Assembly (NCBI GenBank): GCA_005116745.1
Contig: SWDS01000003.1
Location: forward strand, 1 to 64,000
Direction of reading: 5' to 3'
From: Nitrospira sp.
Lineage (GTDB): Bacteria > Nitrospirota > Nitrospiria > Nitrospirales > Nitrospiraceae
Length of the DNA stretch: 64,000 nucleotides
Of this stretch, positions 26,217 to 36,277 are shown piece by piece. The notes beneath the pieces are model-generated. The model had not been told where the DNA came from. It saw only the letters and a program-made list of their open reading frames with translations, and made no database searches. How positions within the stretch are numbered: the stretch's first letter is position 1; each line of letters begins with the position of its first letter. Both the position numbers and the translations under genes were made by a program.

Positions 26217-29200
26217 TTCCAGGGTTCGTGCAAATCGTGTTGGTCAATCCCGCACTCGATTGCATCATTCCTGTAATGCCGGACTGACACCCACTTCCAC
26301 CAGTCCCAGCGCCACCAGTGCCCCAACCCTGGGCACCGATGTGAACGGCCATCACCGACAGCATTCCTGTGCCTTGACCGATATCGACCCTTGAATTCGC
26401 CATCGTACTGCTCCCCGATGCGGAGGTCCCTAGGACAGGGGTGCTCATGGCACTCCCAGTTTGATAAAACAGACCGTAGAGATACCCGTCACCAGCTGAG
26501 ATACAGAGATCGTCCTGCGGCACATAGGTGGGGTAGAACACGATTCCGCCGAGTACCGTCGGCGAGGTGATCGACCGCTCCCGTGTGGTCGTGAGATTGG
26601 TAAACCAACCGTCCTTGCTTTGCACCAGACCTTGCAATGTCGTGGTTGGATCTGTTCCTTGAACCTTTTGAACTCCTGAAAGCGCTGTCGAAGTGACTTG
26701 ATTCGTCCCTGTTGCACAGACGACACATACGGCAACGTCGGAGACATTCACGAGGCTAGTCGCCTTACAACCGTCTATGCTCCCCTCTGTACAACTATCA
26801 CTCAGTACCGAATCTTTGATGCCATATAAGCGCTGTGATTCGGAGTTGGTCTTGTCGGGATTGCCATAGAACCGCCCCGTTCCAAAAAAGAGCCACAAAT
26901 TGTTGGCATCATCGACCGCAAGGCCAGGAGCGGCCACCATGGGCCCGGCTTCTATTGCGGTCCCTGACGGATAGGGTGAAAAGTTATCCAACACCTCGGT
27001 AGGCACGCGGCTTCCCGACAAATCATATCCCCACGTCGAAGACGAACAGGGCGCCGTGAGACATCCACCCGCGGTCAACCGGTACATCCGCCCTCTCCAA
27101 GGAAGACTGTTGTCATGGATCACTGACCCGCCATAGACCGCATCGGCACGATAATCCAAGTCACGATCCACGCTGACTAAATCGCCGACGAAGGTATTGA
27201 GATCCCCTCCTGAGGCACTCTTTATCGGAAACGTCTTGAACACATTGGATGCACTGCCCCCTGTGCCCGTCTTGGGGCCGACCTTGATATCAACCGCATA
27301 GAATTTCCCTGTCTGCCCAATTTGGCCCTCATATCCGATTGCACCTGATCCAAACACAGCAATCCACACATCATCACAGGGACCGGTAAGAGGACAGGTA
27401 TTCGAACCAGGCGGATTCATTCGTGCGATTGTGGGATAGCTGGTCGATAACCCCATGCCAGCATCGCTGAACGACCAGAGGAGCTTAGGCTCCGCATCAG
27501 GATCCGTAATATCGAGGGCAAAATAGGCAGTGTAGAACGTTCGGTTGGTGCCTCCGATGCTCACCGTCATGGGAGCAGCACCACCTGCGCCACAAGCCCC
27601 ACAGCTCCCACCCATGCGAAATCCCCCGATGAGAATCGTGCCCCATCCGTTCGGGTGGATACAGCCCGCAGCCACTGGATTACTACAGGCCGGCTCGGGA
27701 GTGAAGATACGAACGTCCGTCACTTTCGGCTTAAGATCCACATAGTACACATGCGTATAGTCGGCTTGCGCCAACCAGCGGAGATGCGGCAAGAGTTGAT
27801 AGGGGATGAGGCCCCAGAGTTCATCGCCGAGCTCTTGTCCCCGCCCATCACTCGTCGGGGTATTGGAGAACCATCCATGCTCCACCACCCCGGACGTAGT
27901 AGTATCGTCGCCCCGGTTATAAAATCCCCCGTTAAAAGCATGGAGCATCCCATCATTCGCTCCCACATAGGCGACATGTCGTCGGTTCTTCCAGCGCTTG
28001 AAGAAATTCAAGTAGCCTGGATCGCCGTAGATAAAGTCGTACGATTCCCTCGGCTGGGAGACGACCGTCGGTGTGGAATGCACGGGGTCGCCGAATTTCC
28101 ATACGGATAGCCCCAACCCAGGCACTGTTAACCGGCGATCACGGAGCTGAGCCGACCTTGGACATGGCCCACCAGCACTGGTGTCATAACAACCTCGAAT
28201 GAACTGAATGATATCGGTTGATTTAAACGGATTGGTGGCCGGTGCATCGGCATCGGCCCTGAGATACTCCTTCAACAAGGCTGCGCTTGCCGTCGTGAAT
28301 GGGATGACTTCTCCTGATGCCGCCGTATGAGTCCCGTCCGTTTGGCCTTTCGTATCTGTCCCTGAGTCAACCACGCCATCATTGTTGGCATCGACCCAGG
28401 TTAAGATTCGGCGACTCGCGTGGTCTAGCTTGGCGAGTTGCTTGCCAGCCTCCCAAATCGCCTTCACCTCTCTCAAGGGAATAGTTGGAAGAGGCGCTGT
28501 GGGATTGTCGGCTTTCCCGTCAGCATCGCTATCCAGAAACCGTTGTACACCGACATCGCCGGTCGTTGGATCGATAATCGTCTTCACGATATAGTCATCC
28601 GCCAACGTGAGCTTGTTATCCTCCAACGTATCTTCTCGGAGATTTCCAAACTTATCCACCCAGAGTCCCTGAGTAAATCCAGTCCATCGGACATCCGCGT
28701 TGGTCGCCGGCTCTTGCGTGCTGGGGTAAAAAAATGATTGATAGAGTGCGCCTTCTCCCGTCCCGGATGTCGCCAAGACCGAAATGGAGGTTCCGGATTG
28801 ACTCCGACGGAGAATACTATTGATAGCAGAGATAAATCTGTCGCGCATATCGTCGGCGTTTGACGATTCAAAATACGTATCGGGAACGCCATCGGCGCCT
28901 AATCCACCGGTGTAGTTGTTGTACTGATCCCACACATCGCCCGCATCAAATGCCAAGTTGTTGTTGCGATCTTCAAATCCTCCCATCTTGGAAGCATCCT
29001 GAAGAAGTTTTGAACCACTGCCGAAGGCATAGAATGTATAGACAACCAGATTTTGGACACCGGGAATGTCTTTTCCCGTTGCGTCCGATCCATTGAGATT
29101 CAGGCCTGGAATGGTGGCCTGCCGAAGATCCGTCGTGTGGGCATAGTACGCGACATCGTCCAGATAGTGGCTGCCATTCCCTGTGCAGGTATCGGCATTG

Positions 29201-30399
29201 AGCCCCCCATAATACGCTGAACAATTGTCGTGATGATCGACTTGCCCGTTCGCATCGTGATTGATCATTCCCCCGCCATGAGAAATATGTGGCTCCGACG
29301 CATGCACCTCCGTACAACCAGCGGCGCCTGCACAGTGGCCAATGAACCCGACAGGCGCATGAGCATTCGCTGTATGTGCTTTATCCCTGATGGTCGAGGG
29401 AATGTTTAAGTCCTGGGTCGGTTGCCCATCTGTGAAAATCATGACGAAGCTCTTACAGCATTTCACATACTGGGGAACGTCCGACCATGGAGAGGTGAAA
29501 TAGTACGGGTCTTTGTTCAGAACATTATGGGAATAATCTGAGTTATTATACGCCGGAGGGACCTGGGCGAAATATCGCGTGGCTTCATACAGCGATTCTC
29601 CCAAGGGTGTCCAGGTAGAAGCGGGGGTGTTTTGAATGGCATTCACCATGGGTGTCATGCCGGAACCGACATCCGCTAAAACTTTCCCCCCGTCTCCCGC
29701 CCCTTTGAACTCCATTAGCCCGAATCGCGCCTTGTCCCCTACTTGTTGGATAACACCCATCGGTTCAGAAGCGATGTCGACACTAAGCGAGTGGGATGTG
29801 CTGCCCCCATTACAAGCTGCTCCACCATACACGATAAGGTTATTACCACTTCGATCGAAACATCTCGTGCCGGCGTAGGACGTGACTCCCGTTGCATTGG
29901 ACGTCAATGCTGTAAACCGGTCGGTCGTTTCATAATTGAGCTTTCCCCCAGGGTAACAGGTTCCATTGACTGCTCGTGGGGAACACTTACCGCCCATCAT
30001 GACCCACTTCGCAACCTCCATGCGGGACATCGTCATATAGTTGAGAAAGTTCCCGTCCCAGGGATAGGTAGCGCCACAGGTCGGCGCCGTCGCTGCTCTT
30101 GAAGTTCCGATTTGGTAACGACTGGATCCATAGCTATAGCAGAGCGTAGGATCGAAATAGCCGTAGTACGCCTTGGCAGGATTGTAGGCTTCGTTGGCAT
30201 GGTGGTACGCGGAGTTATCCATGCTTCCCGAGTTATCCATTAGTAGAAGAATGTTCGGCGCGACGGCCTCCGTCAGGAACGGTGGTTCGCTCGTATATTG
30301 CGACAGGGTCTGAGCTGATACCGGTGACGATGCGCCCCACCAGAGACTCGCTGCAACAAGGGCAACGTGCATAGAGGTGGCGGTGGTACGACCATTCAT
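26173..30399 (-). CDS. pilY1: type IV pilus tip/assembly protein PilY1
   Basis: A 1,408-residue exported protein. After a signal peptide (ending near VSAQ) comes a von Willebrand A-like domain with a MIDAS-type DNSGS (LLLMDNSGSMDN). Residues from about 760 onward form the PilC/PilY1 beta-propeller, with quinoprotein-like blades such as FYAVDIKVG. Several EF-hand-like calcium loops are visible (DSDADGKADN, DANNDGVVDSG, DRNNNLAFDAGD). PilY1 sits at the pilus tip with the minor pilins and controls extension, adhesion and surface sensing. The gene ends a minor-pilin operon, the usual context. Confidence 0.92.
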   Translation of the reverse strand: MNGRTTATSMHVALVAASLWWGASSPVSAQTLSQYTSEPPFLTEAVAPNILLLMDNSGSMDNSAYHHANEAYNPAKAYYGYFDPTLCYSYGSSRYQIGTSRAATAPTCGATYPWDGNFLNYMTMSRMEVAKWVMMGGKCSPRAVNGTCYPGGKLNYETTDRFTALTSNATGVTSYAGTRCFDRSGNNLIVYGGAACNGGSTSHSLSVDIASEPMGVIQQVGDKARFGLMEFKGAGDGGKVLADVGSGMTPMVNAIQNTPASTWTPLGESLYEATRYFAQVPPAYNNSDYSHNVLNKDPYYFTSPWSDVPQYVKCCKSFVMIFTDGQPTQDLNIPSTIRDKAHTANAHAPVGFIGHCAGAAGCTEVHASEPHISHGGGMINHDANGQVDHHDNCSAYYGGLNADTCTGNGSHYLDDVAYYAHTTDLRQATIPGLNLNGSDATGKDIPGVQNLVVYTFYAFGSGSKLLQDASKMGGFEDRNNNLAFDAGDVWDQYNNYTGGLGADGVPDTYFESSNADDMRDRFISAINSILRRSQSGTSISVLATSGTGEGALYQSFFYPSTQEPATNADVRWTGFTQGLWVDKFGNLREDTLEDNKLTLADDYIVKTIIDPTTGDVGVQRFLDSDADGKADNPTAPLPTIPLREVKAIWEAGKQLAKLDHASRRILTWVDANNDGVVDSGTDTKGQTDGTHTAASGEVIPFTTASAALLKEYLRADADAPATNPFKSTDIIQFIRGCYDTSAGGPCPRSAQLRDRRLTVPGLGLSVWKFGDPVHSTPTVVSQPRESYDFIYGDPGYLNFFKRWKNRRHVAYVGANDGMLHAFNGGFYNRGDDTTTSGVVEHGWFSNTPTSDGRGQELGDELWGLIPYQLLPHLRWLAQADYTHVYYVDLKPKVTDVRIFTPEPACSNPVAAGCIHPNGWGTILIGGFRMGGSCGACGAGGAAPMTVSIGGTNRTFYTAYFALDITDPDAEPKLLWSFSDAGMGLSTSYPTIARMNPPGSNTCPLTGPCDDVWIAVFGSGAIGYEGQIGQTGKFYAVDIKVGPKTGTGGSASNVFKTFPIKSASGGDLNTFVGDLVSVDRDLDYRADAVYGGSVIHDNSLPWRGRMYRLTAGGCLTAPCSSSTWGYDLSGSRVPTEVLDNFSPYPSGTAIEAGPMVAAPGLAVDDANNLWLFFGTGRFYGNPDKTNSESQRLYGIKDSVLSDSCTEGSIDGCKATSLVNVSDVAVCVVCATGTNQVTSTALSGVQKVQGTDPTTTLQGLVQSKDGWFTNLTTTRERSITSPTVLGGIVFYPTYVPQDDLCISAGDGYLYGLFYQTGSAMSTPVLGTSASGSSTMANSRVDIGQGTGMLSVMAVHIGAQGWGTGGAGTGGSGCQSGITGMMQSSAGLTNTICTNPGSVTSRFIAWINLRE

Positions 30400-30451
30400 G
30401 ATGATTTCCTCCTTACACTCAAGCGTCTTCGGTCTCGCTTAGTTCGTCTGC

Positions 30452-30814
30452 TTAGCTCGGAACCCACAACACGAGCCGGTCAATGCGTCCTTTATGGTCG
30501 AGATGGAAGAGCACCCTTTCCCCTTGGGCAATAGCCTTCAAGCTCACGGGATTTTCATACTGGTTTGTGATCGTGGCCGCTGAGAGGATTGGATAATGCG
30601 TGTTGTCGATTTGTATCCCGGCCCCTTGAATACCCGTCACTTCGCCGGCCTTGAAATTCGCATAGGGATTCTTATCCTCATGGGCCAGTGCGTGAGGGAC
30701 GGTCACCAACGGGACAGCTCCTGCACCACCGACAAGAAACAAAACCGGCAAACAACTTGCGAACACATATGATCTCACTGCTTGCATGTTCCCATGTGAC
30801 CACGCGTATAACAT
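30452..30814 (-). CDS. small exported protein between pilX and pilY1
   Basis: The ATG at 30814 follows AGGGAGG at five bases, 12 bases after the pilX stop. The 120-residue product has a signal-like segment (YVFASCLPVLFLVGGAGAV) and a small beta-rich mature domain (GEVTGIQGAGIQIDNTHYP, ending HLDHKGRIDRLVLWVPS). I do not recognise the family. Position strictly between pilX and pilY1 implies a role in pilus tip assembly or PilY1 export. Confidence 0.6.
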   Translation of the reverse strand: MLYAWSHGNMQAVRSYVFASCLPVLFLVGGAGAVPLVTVPHALAHEDKNPYANFKAGEVTGIQGAGIQIDNTHYPILSAATITNQYENPVSLKAIAQGERVLFHLDHKGRIDRLVLWVPS

Positions 30815-30825
30815 CGATGCCTCCC

Positions 30826-31458
30826 TTAGATCTTCCGCTGACAGCTTTCGCCCCCTGCACTGACACAGGCAAAAACCGCCTGAATCCGACTCATCGCACC
30901 GGTTGCCGTCAGTGTGGCCGTACAATCGATTTGATAGATGGCTTCTCCGCCGCCGCCTGCAGCCCCCTGAGCGGCACCTTCATAGCCAGCCGCAAACTGC
31001 AACGATCCACCGACCTTGTTCTTGAAGTAGAGGCGATCGATGTCGCCAACGACCGCAAAGGGCCCGGCAGTCATCTGAATATCGGGAGACGCACCAGCGA
31101 CGTCTGCGTTATTGTTCGCCTGCCCCATGATTTCTTGCGTGAGGGTAGGTGCGATCGCGCCTTCGGCGTTTGCGGGAACCACCGCCGCAGGTCCGACATA
31201 GCTGAGAGGGACTTGCCGTTCCTGCAAAGTCTGCATGATCACGTTGACGCCGGTCCCTATACAGGACTCAGCCGCTGCCGCCGCTGCGTCCGTGGAGTTG
31301 GCAAATCCAGCCATTCGATTCTCCAGCCCTGTCATCGTCATCGCAGCAATCCCAAGCGCCGTCATCATGAGGATGGTCAGAAACACACCAAAGAGAGCAA
31401 AGCCTCGCTCATTATTCAACACTCCGTACCGTCTTGGTTTTGGGCCTATTGTTCCCAC
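30826..31458 (-). CDS. pilX: PilX-like minor pilin
   Basis: A 210-residue type IV prepilin-like protein. The GTG at 31458 was chosen because AAGGAG lies seven bases upstream; a GTG/ATG at 31479/31476 is possible. The prepilin site is NERG followed by FALFGVFLTILMMTALGIA. Position 5 of the mature helix is Gly instead of the usual Glu, as in PilX/GspK-type tip subunits. The globular part is Ala/Gly rich with a cysteine pair near the C-terminus. It lies in a fimT-pilV-pilW-pilX-orf-pilY1 order. Confidence 0.8.
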   Translation of the reverse strand: MGTIGPKPRRYGVLNNERGFALFGVFLTILMMTALGIAAMTMTGLENRMAGFANSTDAAAAAAESCIGTGVNVIMQTLQERQVPLSYVGPAAVVPANAEGAIAPTLTQEIMGQANNNADVAGASPDIQMTAGPFAVVGDIDRLYFKNKVGGSLQFAAGYEGAAQGAAGGGGEAIYQIDCTATLTATGAMSRIQAVFACVSAGGESCQRKI

Positions 31459-31478
31459 GCTATATCTCCTTCGCATCA

Positions 31479-32615
31479 CTATCGCCCTGGATTGCGTACC
31501 TCTATCGTTCGAACGAACATGCGCCGTCTGGTCGACGTATAGGGTGGATTGAGCCCTGCGAAATCACCAGCCGCAAAGAGCCCAGCGCCATGGTTGTGAT
31601 CTGACACTTGCAATGGTTGAGCTTGCATAACACGACCAGTCACGATCCCTTCTCCCACTCCTTGATCTACGAAACGTTCGCGCCCGACGATGCTGGCTTG
31701 CACTAAACTGATCTTGTCCGGCGTCATGGGCGCACTATTCCAAGCGTTATTACTTACAAAGTCTAACTGATCAAACCCAGCAGCACTCCCGACCTGATTA
31801 TCAATGATGCCGTCCGGAATGCCGCCATTCAGCGCCAGAATGCACCCGTCGCAGGCGTAGGTAAATTGTATGTCTTCAATTTCATCAGCAATGGACAGGC
31901 AGCGACTATTTGGCGTATTGCAATCCAAGCCCCCTGTGCCCACGCCCCGCACCAAACATGGGGAGCGACCGTCACAGAGCCCATTCGCATCCGGCGGCGG
32001 AATGATTTGATAAGTGATGCACTGGAGGAGATACACCGGCGCGTTTGCGCCAAAGGCCACCGGAGCTGGAACCGGCGTGATGGTGAGGGTCGATCCACCG
32101 ACCGCGGTTACCGTGGCGGTTGAGCTCCCTGCAACACTCACCGTGGCTCCTATTAAAGTGCCTCCGCCCCACTCAGCGGTCATATCTGTGACGGCCTGAA
32201 GGGACAAGAGCGTAAATGAAATAAAGCCAGGGCCGATTGGGGCTTGTAGTACCCAGGGCGGCCTGGTCGCCGTCCCCACTGGATTTCCAAGCGGCACAAC
32301 CAGGCTGATACGATCCGAACCTGTGTCGGGCCCAGCGACGACATTATCCAGAGGGACAATGGCGGTTGGACAATTGCCCACTGCCCCTATCGATCCGAAT
32401 CCTGCCTGCCTGATATCTCGGGCAATCATTTCCATGGCGTTTCGCACATTCTGCTGCGTTTCTCCCGTTTGCCCTGTGGTAGCATTGGACCGTTCGAACG
32501 ACGTCACCACGGCAAGTCCGGCGGCCACGATACCCACTGCAATGGTCCCGGCAAACATCAGCTCGACCAACGTCATCCCGTCTTGATTGCTCGTCTGACG
32601 CCTAGGCTTTTCCAT
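31479..32615 (-). CDS. pilW: PilW-family minor pilin
   Basis: A 378-residue prepilin-like protein with cleavage site NQDG and mature start MTLVELMFAGTIAVGIVAAG (Glu5 present), then a long helix with RNAMEMIARDIRQAGFG, a hallmark of PilW proteins. The globular domain carries several cysteines (CDGCILALNGG). Minor pilins of this type prime pilus assembly in the inner membrane and cap the fibre. It is about twice the length of FimT/PilV neighbours, as expected for PilW. Confidence 0.85.
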   Translation of the reverse strand: MEKPRRQTSNQDGMTLVELMFAGTIAVGIVAAGLAVVTSFERSNATTGQTGETQQNVRNAMEMIARDIRQAGFGSIGAVGNCPTAIVPLDNVVAGPDTGSDRISLVVPLGNPVGTATRPPWVLQAPIGPGFISFTLLSLQAVTDMTAEWGGGTLIGATVSVAGSSTATVTAVGGSTLTITPVPAPVAFGANAPVYLLQCITYQIIPPPDANGLCDGRSPCLVRGVGTGGLDCNTPNSRCLSIADEIEDIQFTYACDGCILALNGGIPDGIIDNQVGSAAGFDQLDFVSNNAWNSAPMTPDKISLVQASIVGRERFVDQGVGEGIVTGRVMQAQPLQVSDHNHGAGLFAAGDFAGLNPPYTSTRRRMFVRTIEVRNPGR

Positions 32616-32633
32616 ATTCGGCCGACTATCCCT

Positions 32634-33152
32634 TCACTCTGGTGCTATGGTGGTATCCAACATAACTCTTCTTGGAGCCGCAGCAGTCGTGCCCATATTT
32701 CGCCCAGTCCACGTGATGACGACATTCACTCTGCTCTGATTCAGCGGTGGAATGGTTACGACCGGAGTGACGGTCACTACCCCTCGCACCCCAGTCAGCA
32801 CCGATGCCTGACTGATCCCTGAGGCGCCTTGGTTCGTCATCATTGCTTGCCACTGGACACAATCTCCCTGCGCCATTGTCTGGTTTGCAGGAAAGACACA
32901 TGGATTGGGAGGGGGATTGGCGGTGTTGATATCCATGTTGGCATAAGCCGTGACATTTCGACGGTTGAACTGGATCCGCTCCAGCATTTCCGAAGCCAAA
33001 TTGGTCGCGAGCGTGAGTTCCGTCGAATCGACGTTGCGCGTGATGGCAATCCCTTGCATCGCGCCCATAGCGATCACGCCAACCGACAAGATCACGGTGG
33101 CAATCATGCCTTCCAGTAGCGTGAATCCCGATTCGGTTCGTACGATCTTCAT
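32634..33152 (-). CDS. pilV: PilV-family minor pilin
   Basis: A 172-residue prepilin-like protein. The cleavage site ESG precedes FTLLEGMIATVILSVGVIAM (Glu5), followed by LATNLASEMLERIQFNRRN, typical of PilV. A GAAGGGATC ribosome site precedes the ATG. It lies 18 bp upstream of pilW and is co-transcribed with it. Together with FimT, PilW and PilX it should form the tip-priming complex with PilY1. Confidence 0.85.
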   Translation of the reverse strand: MKIVRTESGFTLLEGMIATVILSVGVIAMGAMQGIAITRNVDSTELTLATNLASEMLERIQFNRRNVTAYANMDINTANPPPNPCVFPANQTMAQGDCVQWQAMMTNQGASGISQASVLTGVRGVVTVTPVVTIPPLNQSRVNVVITWTGRNMGTTAAAPRRVMLDTTIAPE

Positions 33153-33164
33153 GATCCCTTCCCG

Positions 33165-33725
33165 CTAACGAGTCCCCATGCAGAATTGACTTGGACACCA
33201 GTCCACCACACCGCGCGGATTGATGCGGATGGCATAGGTGGTCCCCGCGTCATTGACAAGACCAATAACTTGGTTTTGGGATAACGGCACGTTTCCTCCG
33301 ACTCGAAACCCCATTGCATTGAACTGGACCGTGGCAATCGGTGCTGCCGTAAAGACAGGCGCCGTTGGCACACCTCCGGTTTGATTTGCAATGCCATTTA
33401 TGCGGGTGATCTTGCTCGATGCTGTAGAAAGTACCGCTAATGTATTCGTATTGATGGTCGTTACTGTGACCAGGGTAGGAACAACTGCGATAGTCGTAGT
33501 GACAGGTACATTTCGGCTCATCGATGTCATGCGTGCGACCGCCAATTCGTTCCGGACAACCTGAATCGCTTCCTTCAGGTCCGCGCGAGATTTCCAGACT
33601 CCGAAATTAGCTCCTCCAATGCCTGCGATCACTCCGATGATCGCGACGACAATCATCAATTCCAAGAGCGTATATCCACTCTGCCCCCACCGTCTTCGAT
33701 TTGATCCTCTTGCTGGTTGCACCAT
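33165..33725 (-). CDS. fimT: GspH/FimT-family minor pilin
   Basis: A 186-residue prepilin-like protein starting at ATG 33725 behind a strong AGGAGG. Cleavage site QSG precedes YTLLELMIVVAIIGVIAG (Glu5). After the long helix comes the GspH/FimT pattern (LKEAIQVVRNELAVARMTSMSRN) and a beta-rich globular end. It is the first gene of the pilY1 operon. The operon promoter should be within the 280 bp upstream. Confidence 0.85.
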   Translation of the reverse strand: MVQPARGSNRRRWGQSGYTLLELMIVVAIIGVIAGIGGANFGVWKSRADLKEAIQVVRNELAVARMTSMSRNVPVTTTIAVVPTLVTVTTINTNTLAVLSTASSKITRINGIANQTGGVPTAPVFTAAPIATVQFNAMGFRVGGNVPLSQNQVIGLVNDAGTTYAIRINPRGVVDWCPSQFCMGTR

Positions 33726-34008
33726 GGCACCTCCTGACCGAGCAAGGGGCATGCCGCTCTCAGTAAGACGTGGCCCCCTTCTAACCTCCTGATTTGATAG
33801 GGTTCATCCACGATGGCGCCAACCAAATTCGGTCATTTTGTGCGCCTACGTACGACAATTTTCGCCTAGAACGGTGTACGGAGTTTGTCTATGGGGTGGC
33901 GATCCAGCACTGGAGTTATGCGAGTAATCGTTCCTGCAGATGACAGAGGGTAGGACAACAGGCGGAGGATCGGGTAGGATTCAATCTACAGAGGTGTGAA
34001 GGAATCGT

Positions 34009-34329
34009 ATGAAACAAGAGCTTCGCAAGGTCCAGCGGTTTGCCGTCCAGCTTCCTTGCACATTGTGCAGCAATGAAGTCACGTCGGACGGAACTGTCTT
34101 AGACCTTTCTGCACAGGGGTGTGCCATCACGACGGAGCACCTTCCATCGGTCTCGACCTACATTACACTGGATATCGAGCTTGTAAATGGCGAGGGGCCG
34201 GCTACGATCGAATTGGCTGGAGTTCGCTGGGTTTCCGGGCACCGATGTGGGCTGGAATTCATCCGCGTTCGACCCGATATGCTCATGAAACTGAAAGCAT
34301 TTACCCTCTTGTTAGAGCAAACCCCCTAA
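34009..34329 (+). CDS. single-domain PilZ protein (c-di-GMP receptor candidate)
   Basis: A 106-residue PilZ-domain protein. The c-di-GMP-binding motifs are visible as RKVQR (RxxxR) near residue 6 and DLSAQGC (DxSxxG) near residue 43, so nucleotide binding is likely. A GAAGG lies just before the ATG. It sits between the two minor-pilin clusters and is read divergently from the pilY1 operon, and in PilZ of this kind the partner is often the pilus ATPase or its regulators. Link to the neighbouring PilB is inference from position. Confidence 0.85.
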   Translation: MKQELRKVQRFAVQLPCTLCSNEVTSDGTVLDLSAQGCAITTEHLPSVSTYITLDIELVNGEGPATIELAGVRWVSGHRCGLEFIRVRPDMLMKLKAFTLLLEQTP

Positions 34330-34363
34330 GCAGGTTCAACTGGTCGATTCTCTCCTCACAAAG

Positions 34364-36190
34364 CTACTTTATCGCAACAGCTCGGACTTGCCGATAAGTC
34401 GTGAGACCTCTCAGCACCTTCTGGATCCCATTCTGCAACAAGGTGACCATTCCATCCCGCATTGCCACGCTGAGAATTTCGGCTGTCCTCGCTTTGGCCT
34501 GGATCAGATTCTTAATGTCTTCAGACCCAACCAGGAGTTCGTGCAGCGCCACCCGTCCCTTAAACCCGCTGTGATTGCAGATCTCGCAACCACGCCCACG
34601 AGAGAGGGTCCAGTCTTCCGTGTAGGGAACCCCTAGCTTGCCCCAGCATTGCGCTCCATAGCCTTGCACGAGTTCGTCATACTCTTGCTGAGTCGGATGG
34701 TAGGTTTCTTTACAGTCAGAACAAATGCGCTTGCAGAGGCGCATGGCCAGCACCCCCAACATCGCATCGGCAAAGTTGAACGAGTCGCAACCCATGTCCA
34801 GCAGTCGAGTGATTGTTTCTACAGCGCTGTTGGTATGGAGCGTGCTCATTACCAGATGACCCGTGAGGGACGCTTCAATCGCGATATCGGCCGTTTCTTT
34901 GTCGCGCATTTCCCCGATCATAATCACGTCCGGGTCGGCTCGAAGGAATGCGCGCATTGCCGTGGCAAAGGTAAACCCGATTTTCGGATGCACCTGAACC
35001 TGCCTCAAACCTTCCTGCGTGATCTCGATGGGATCCTCTGCAGTCCAGATCTTTCGCTCATCGGTGTTGATGTGTTTCATGACGGCGTGCAGCGTGGTGG
35101 TTTTCCCTGATCCAGTCGGCCCCACGCAAATAAAAATTCCATGCGGATGTTCGGACAGTTCTTTAACGGTCTGCAGCACGTCTTGGGAAAAGTCCATGGC
35201 CTCTAAGGGCATGGTGTCCTTTGCCGTGAGAAGACGCAGCACTACATCTTCGTTGTTTCCTGCAGTAGGTAAGGTCGCGACCCGCAATTCGATTTCACGA
35301 TCTTTCCCTAATTTATACCGGATTTTTCCGTCCTGAGGTTTCCGCCTTTCAGCGATATCCAGATTGGCCATGATCTTCAACCGCGACACAATGGCACGCC
35401 GATAGACGGCAGGAATCCGCATATAGGTAAAACAGGTTCCATCGACACGGAACCGTACCGCCGTTTCCTTGCGATCCGAATAGGGCTCAATATGGACATC
35501 AGAGGCCCCTAATCGATACGCCTCAGCGATCACCTGGTTCGCGAGACGCACGATGGCTGAATCGTTTTCATCGATCTCTCCGGACTCGGCCTCGCCGTTT
35601 CGTTCGATGCCCGCTTCATCGACGAGTTCGCCCAGAATCTCGGTGATCGATCCCCCATTGGCCTGACCTGTTGCGACAAGGAGATATTGTTCGATATCCC
35701 GCCGAAGCCCGACGGAGAAGCGTGTCGTCGTCCCAGGGAACGCACGTCGGATATCCAAGCCTTTCTCCAGATCGTGCGGATCATTGATGACAATGTCGAG
35801 GACAGTCCCCTGTCGTTTCAATGGAATCCAGGCACTTCTTCTGAGGTAGTCGAAACTGAGGTTTTTCAAGAGCTCCGGGTCGATGACGGTGCGCTCATCA
35901 TAGGAAACGTAGGGGCATTGGTAGAATTCGCTGAGCGCTGACCCGAGGGCAGACCTCGGCACGCGGTACTTATCGAGCAAGAGAGTCTCCAGATCAATTT
36001 CCCGTGATAGAGATTCTTCTATTGCGGCATCGAGGTCTGCCTGTTTGATGAGCCCACGATAGGCGATACAGTCTAAGAGACTGCGCCCCATTGTCATCTT
36101 GCGAGGTGGTTTGGCCATCGATAGCTTTTTCAGACTGGCAGCCGAGAGGATCTGCCGCTTCTGATGAGTCTCAACGCTTTGCGTGATCAT
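34364..36190 (-). CDS. pilB: type IV pilus extension ATPase PilB/GspE family
   Basis: A 608-residue secretion ATPase. The N-terminal T2SSE_N-like region spans about residues 35-170. The ATPase has FICVGPTGSGKTTTLHAVM (Walker A), TAEDPIEI (Asp box), RADPDVIMIGEMRDKETA (Walker B), and LVMSTLHTN (His box). A zinc tetracysteine follows (CKRICSDC and CEICNHSGF). It powers pilin polymerisation at the inner membrane. It follows the second minor-pilin cassette on the same strand with an 87-bp gap. A pilT-like retraction ATPase is not in the window. Confidence 0.88.
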   Translation of the reverse strand: MITQSVETHQKRQILSAASLKKLSMAKPPRKMTMGRSLLDCIAYRGLIKQADLDAAIEESLSREIDLETLLLDKYRVPRSALGSALSEFYQCPYVSYDERTVIDPELLKNLSFDYLRRSAWIPLKRQGTVLDIVINDPHDLEKGLDIRRAFPGTTTRFSVGLRRDIEQYLLVATGQANGGSITEILGELVDEAGIERNGEAESGEIDENDSAIVRLANQVIAEAYRLGASDVHIEPYSDRKETAVRFRVDGTCFTYMRIPAVYRRAIVSRLKIMANLDIAERRKPQDGKIRYKLGKDREIELRVATLPTAGNNEDVVLRLLTAKDTMPLEAMDFSQDVLQTVKELSEHPHGIFICVGPTGSGKTTTLHAVMKHINTDERKIWTAEDPIEITQEGLRQVQVHPKIGFTFATAMRAFLRADPDVIMIGEMRDKETADIAIEASLTGHLVMSTLHTNSAVETITRLLDMGCDSFNFADAMLGVLAMRLCKRICSDCKETYHPTQQEYDELVQGYGAQCWGKLGVPYTEDWTLSRGRGCEICNHSGFKGRVALHELLVGSEDIKNLIQAKARTAEILSVAMRDGMVTLLQNGIQKVLRGLTTYRQVRAVAIK

Positions 36191-36277
36191 TCTATCTCAT
36201 CCTTTCACATCGACAATAAGAAGTTGTTTTTATGTCTCGGTCTTTCTCACTGAGAGCACTCGAGCTTCGTCTACAGC

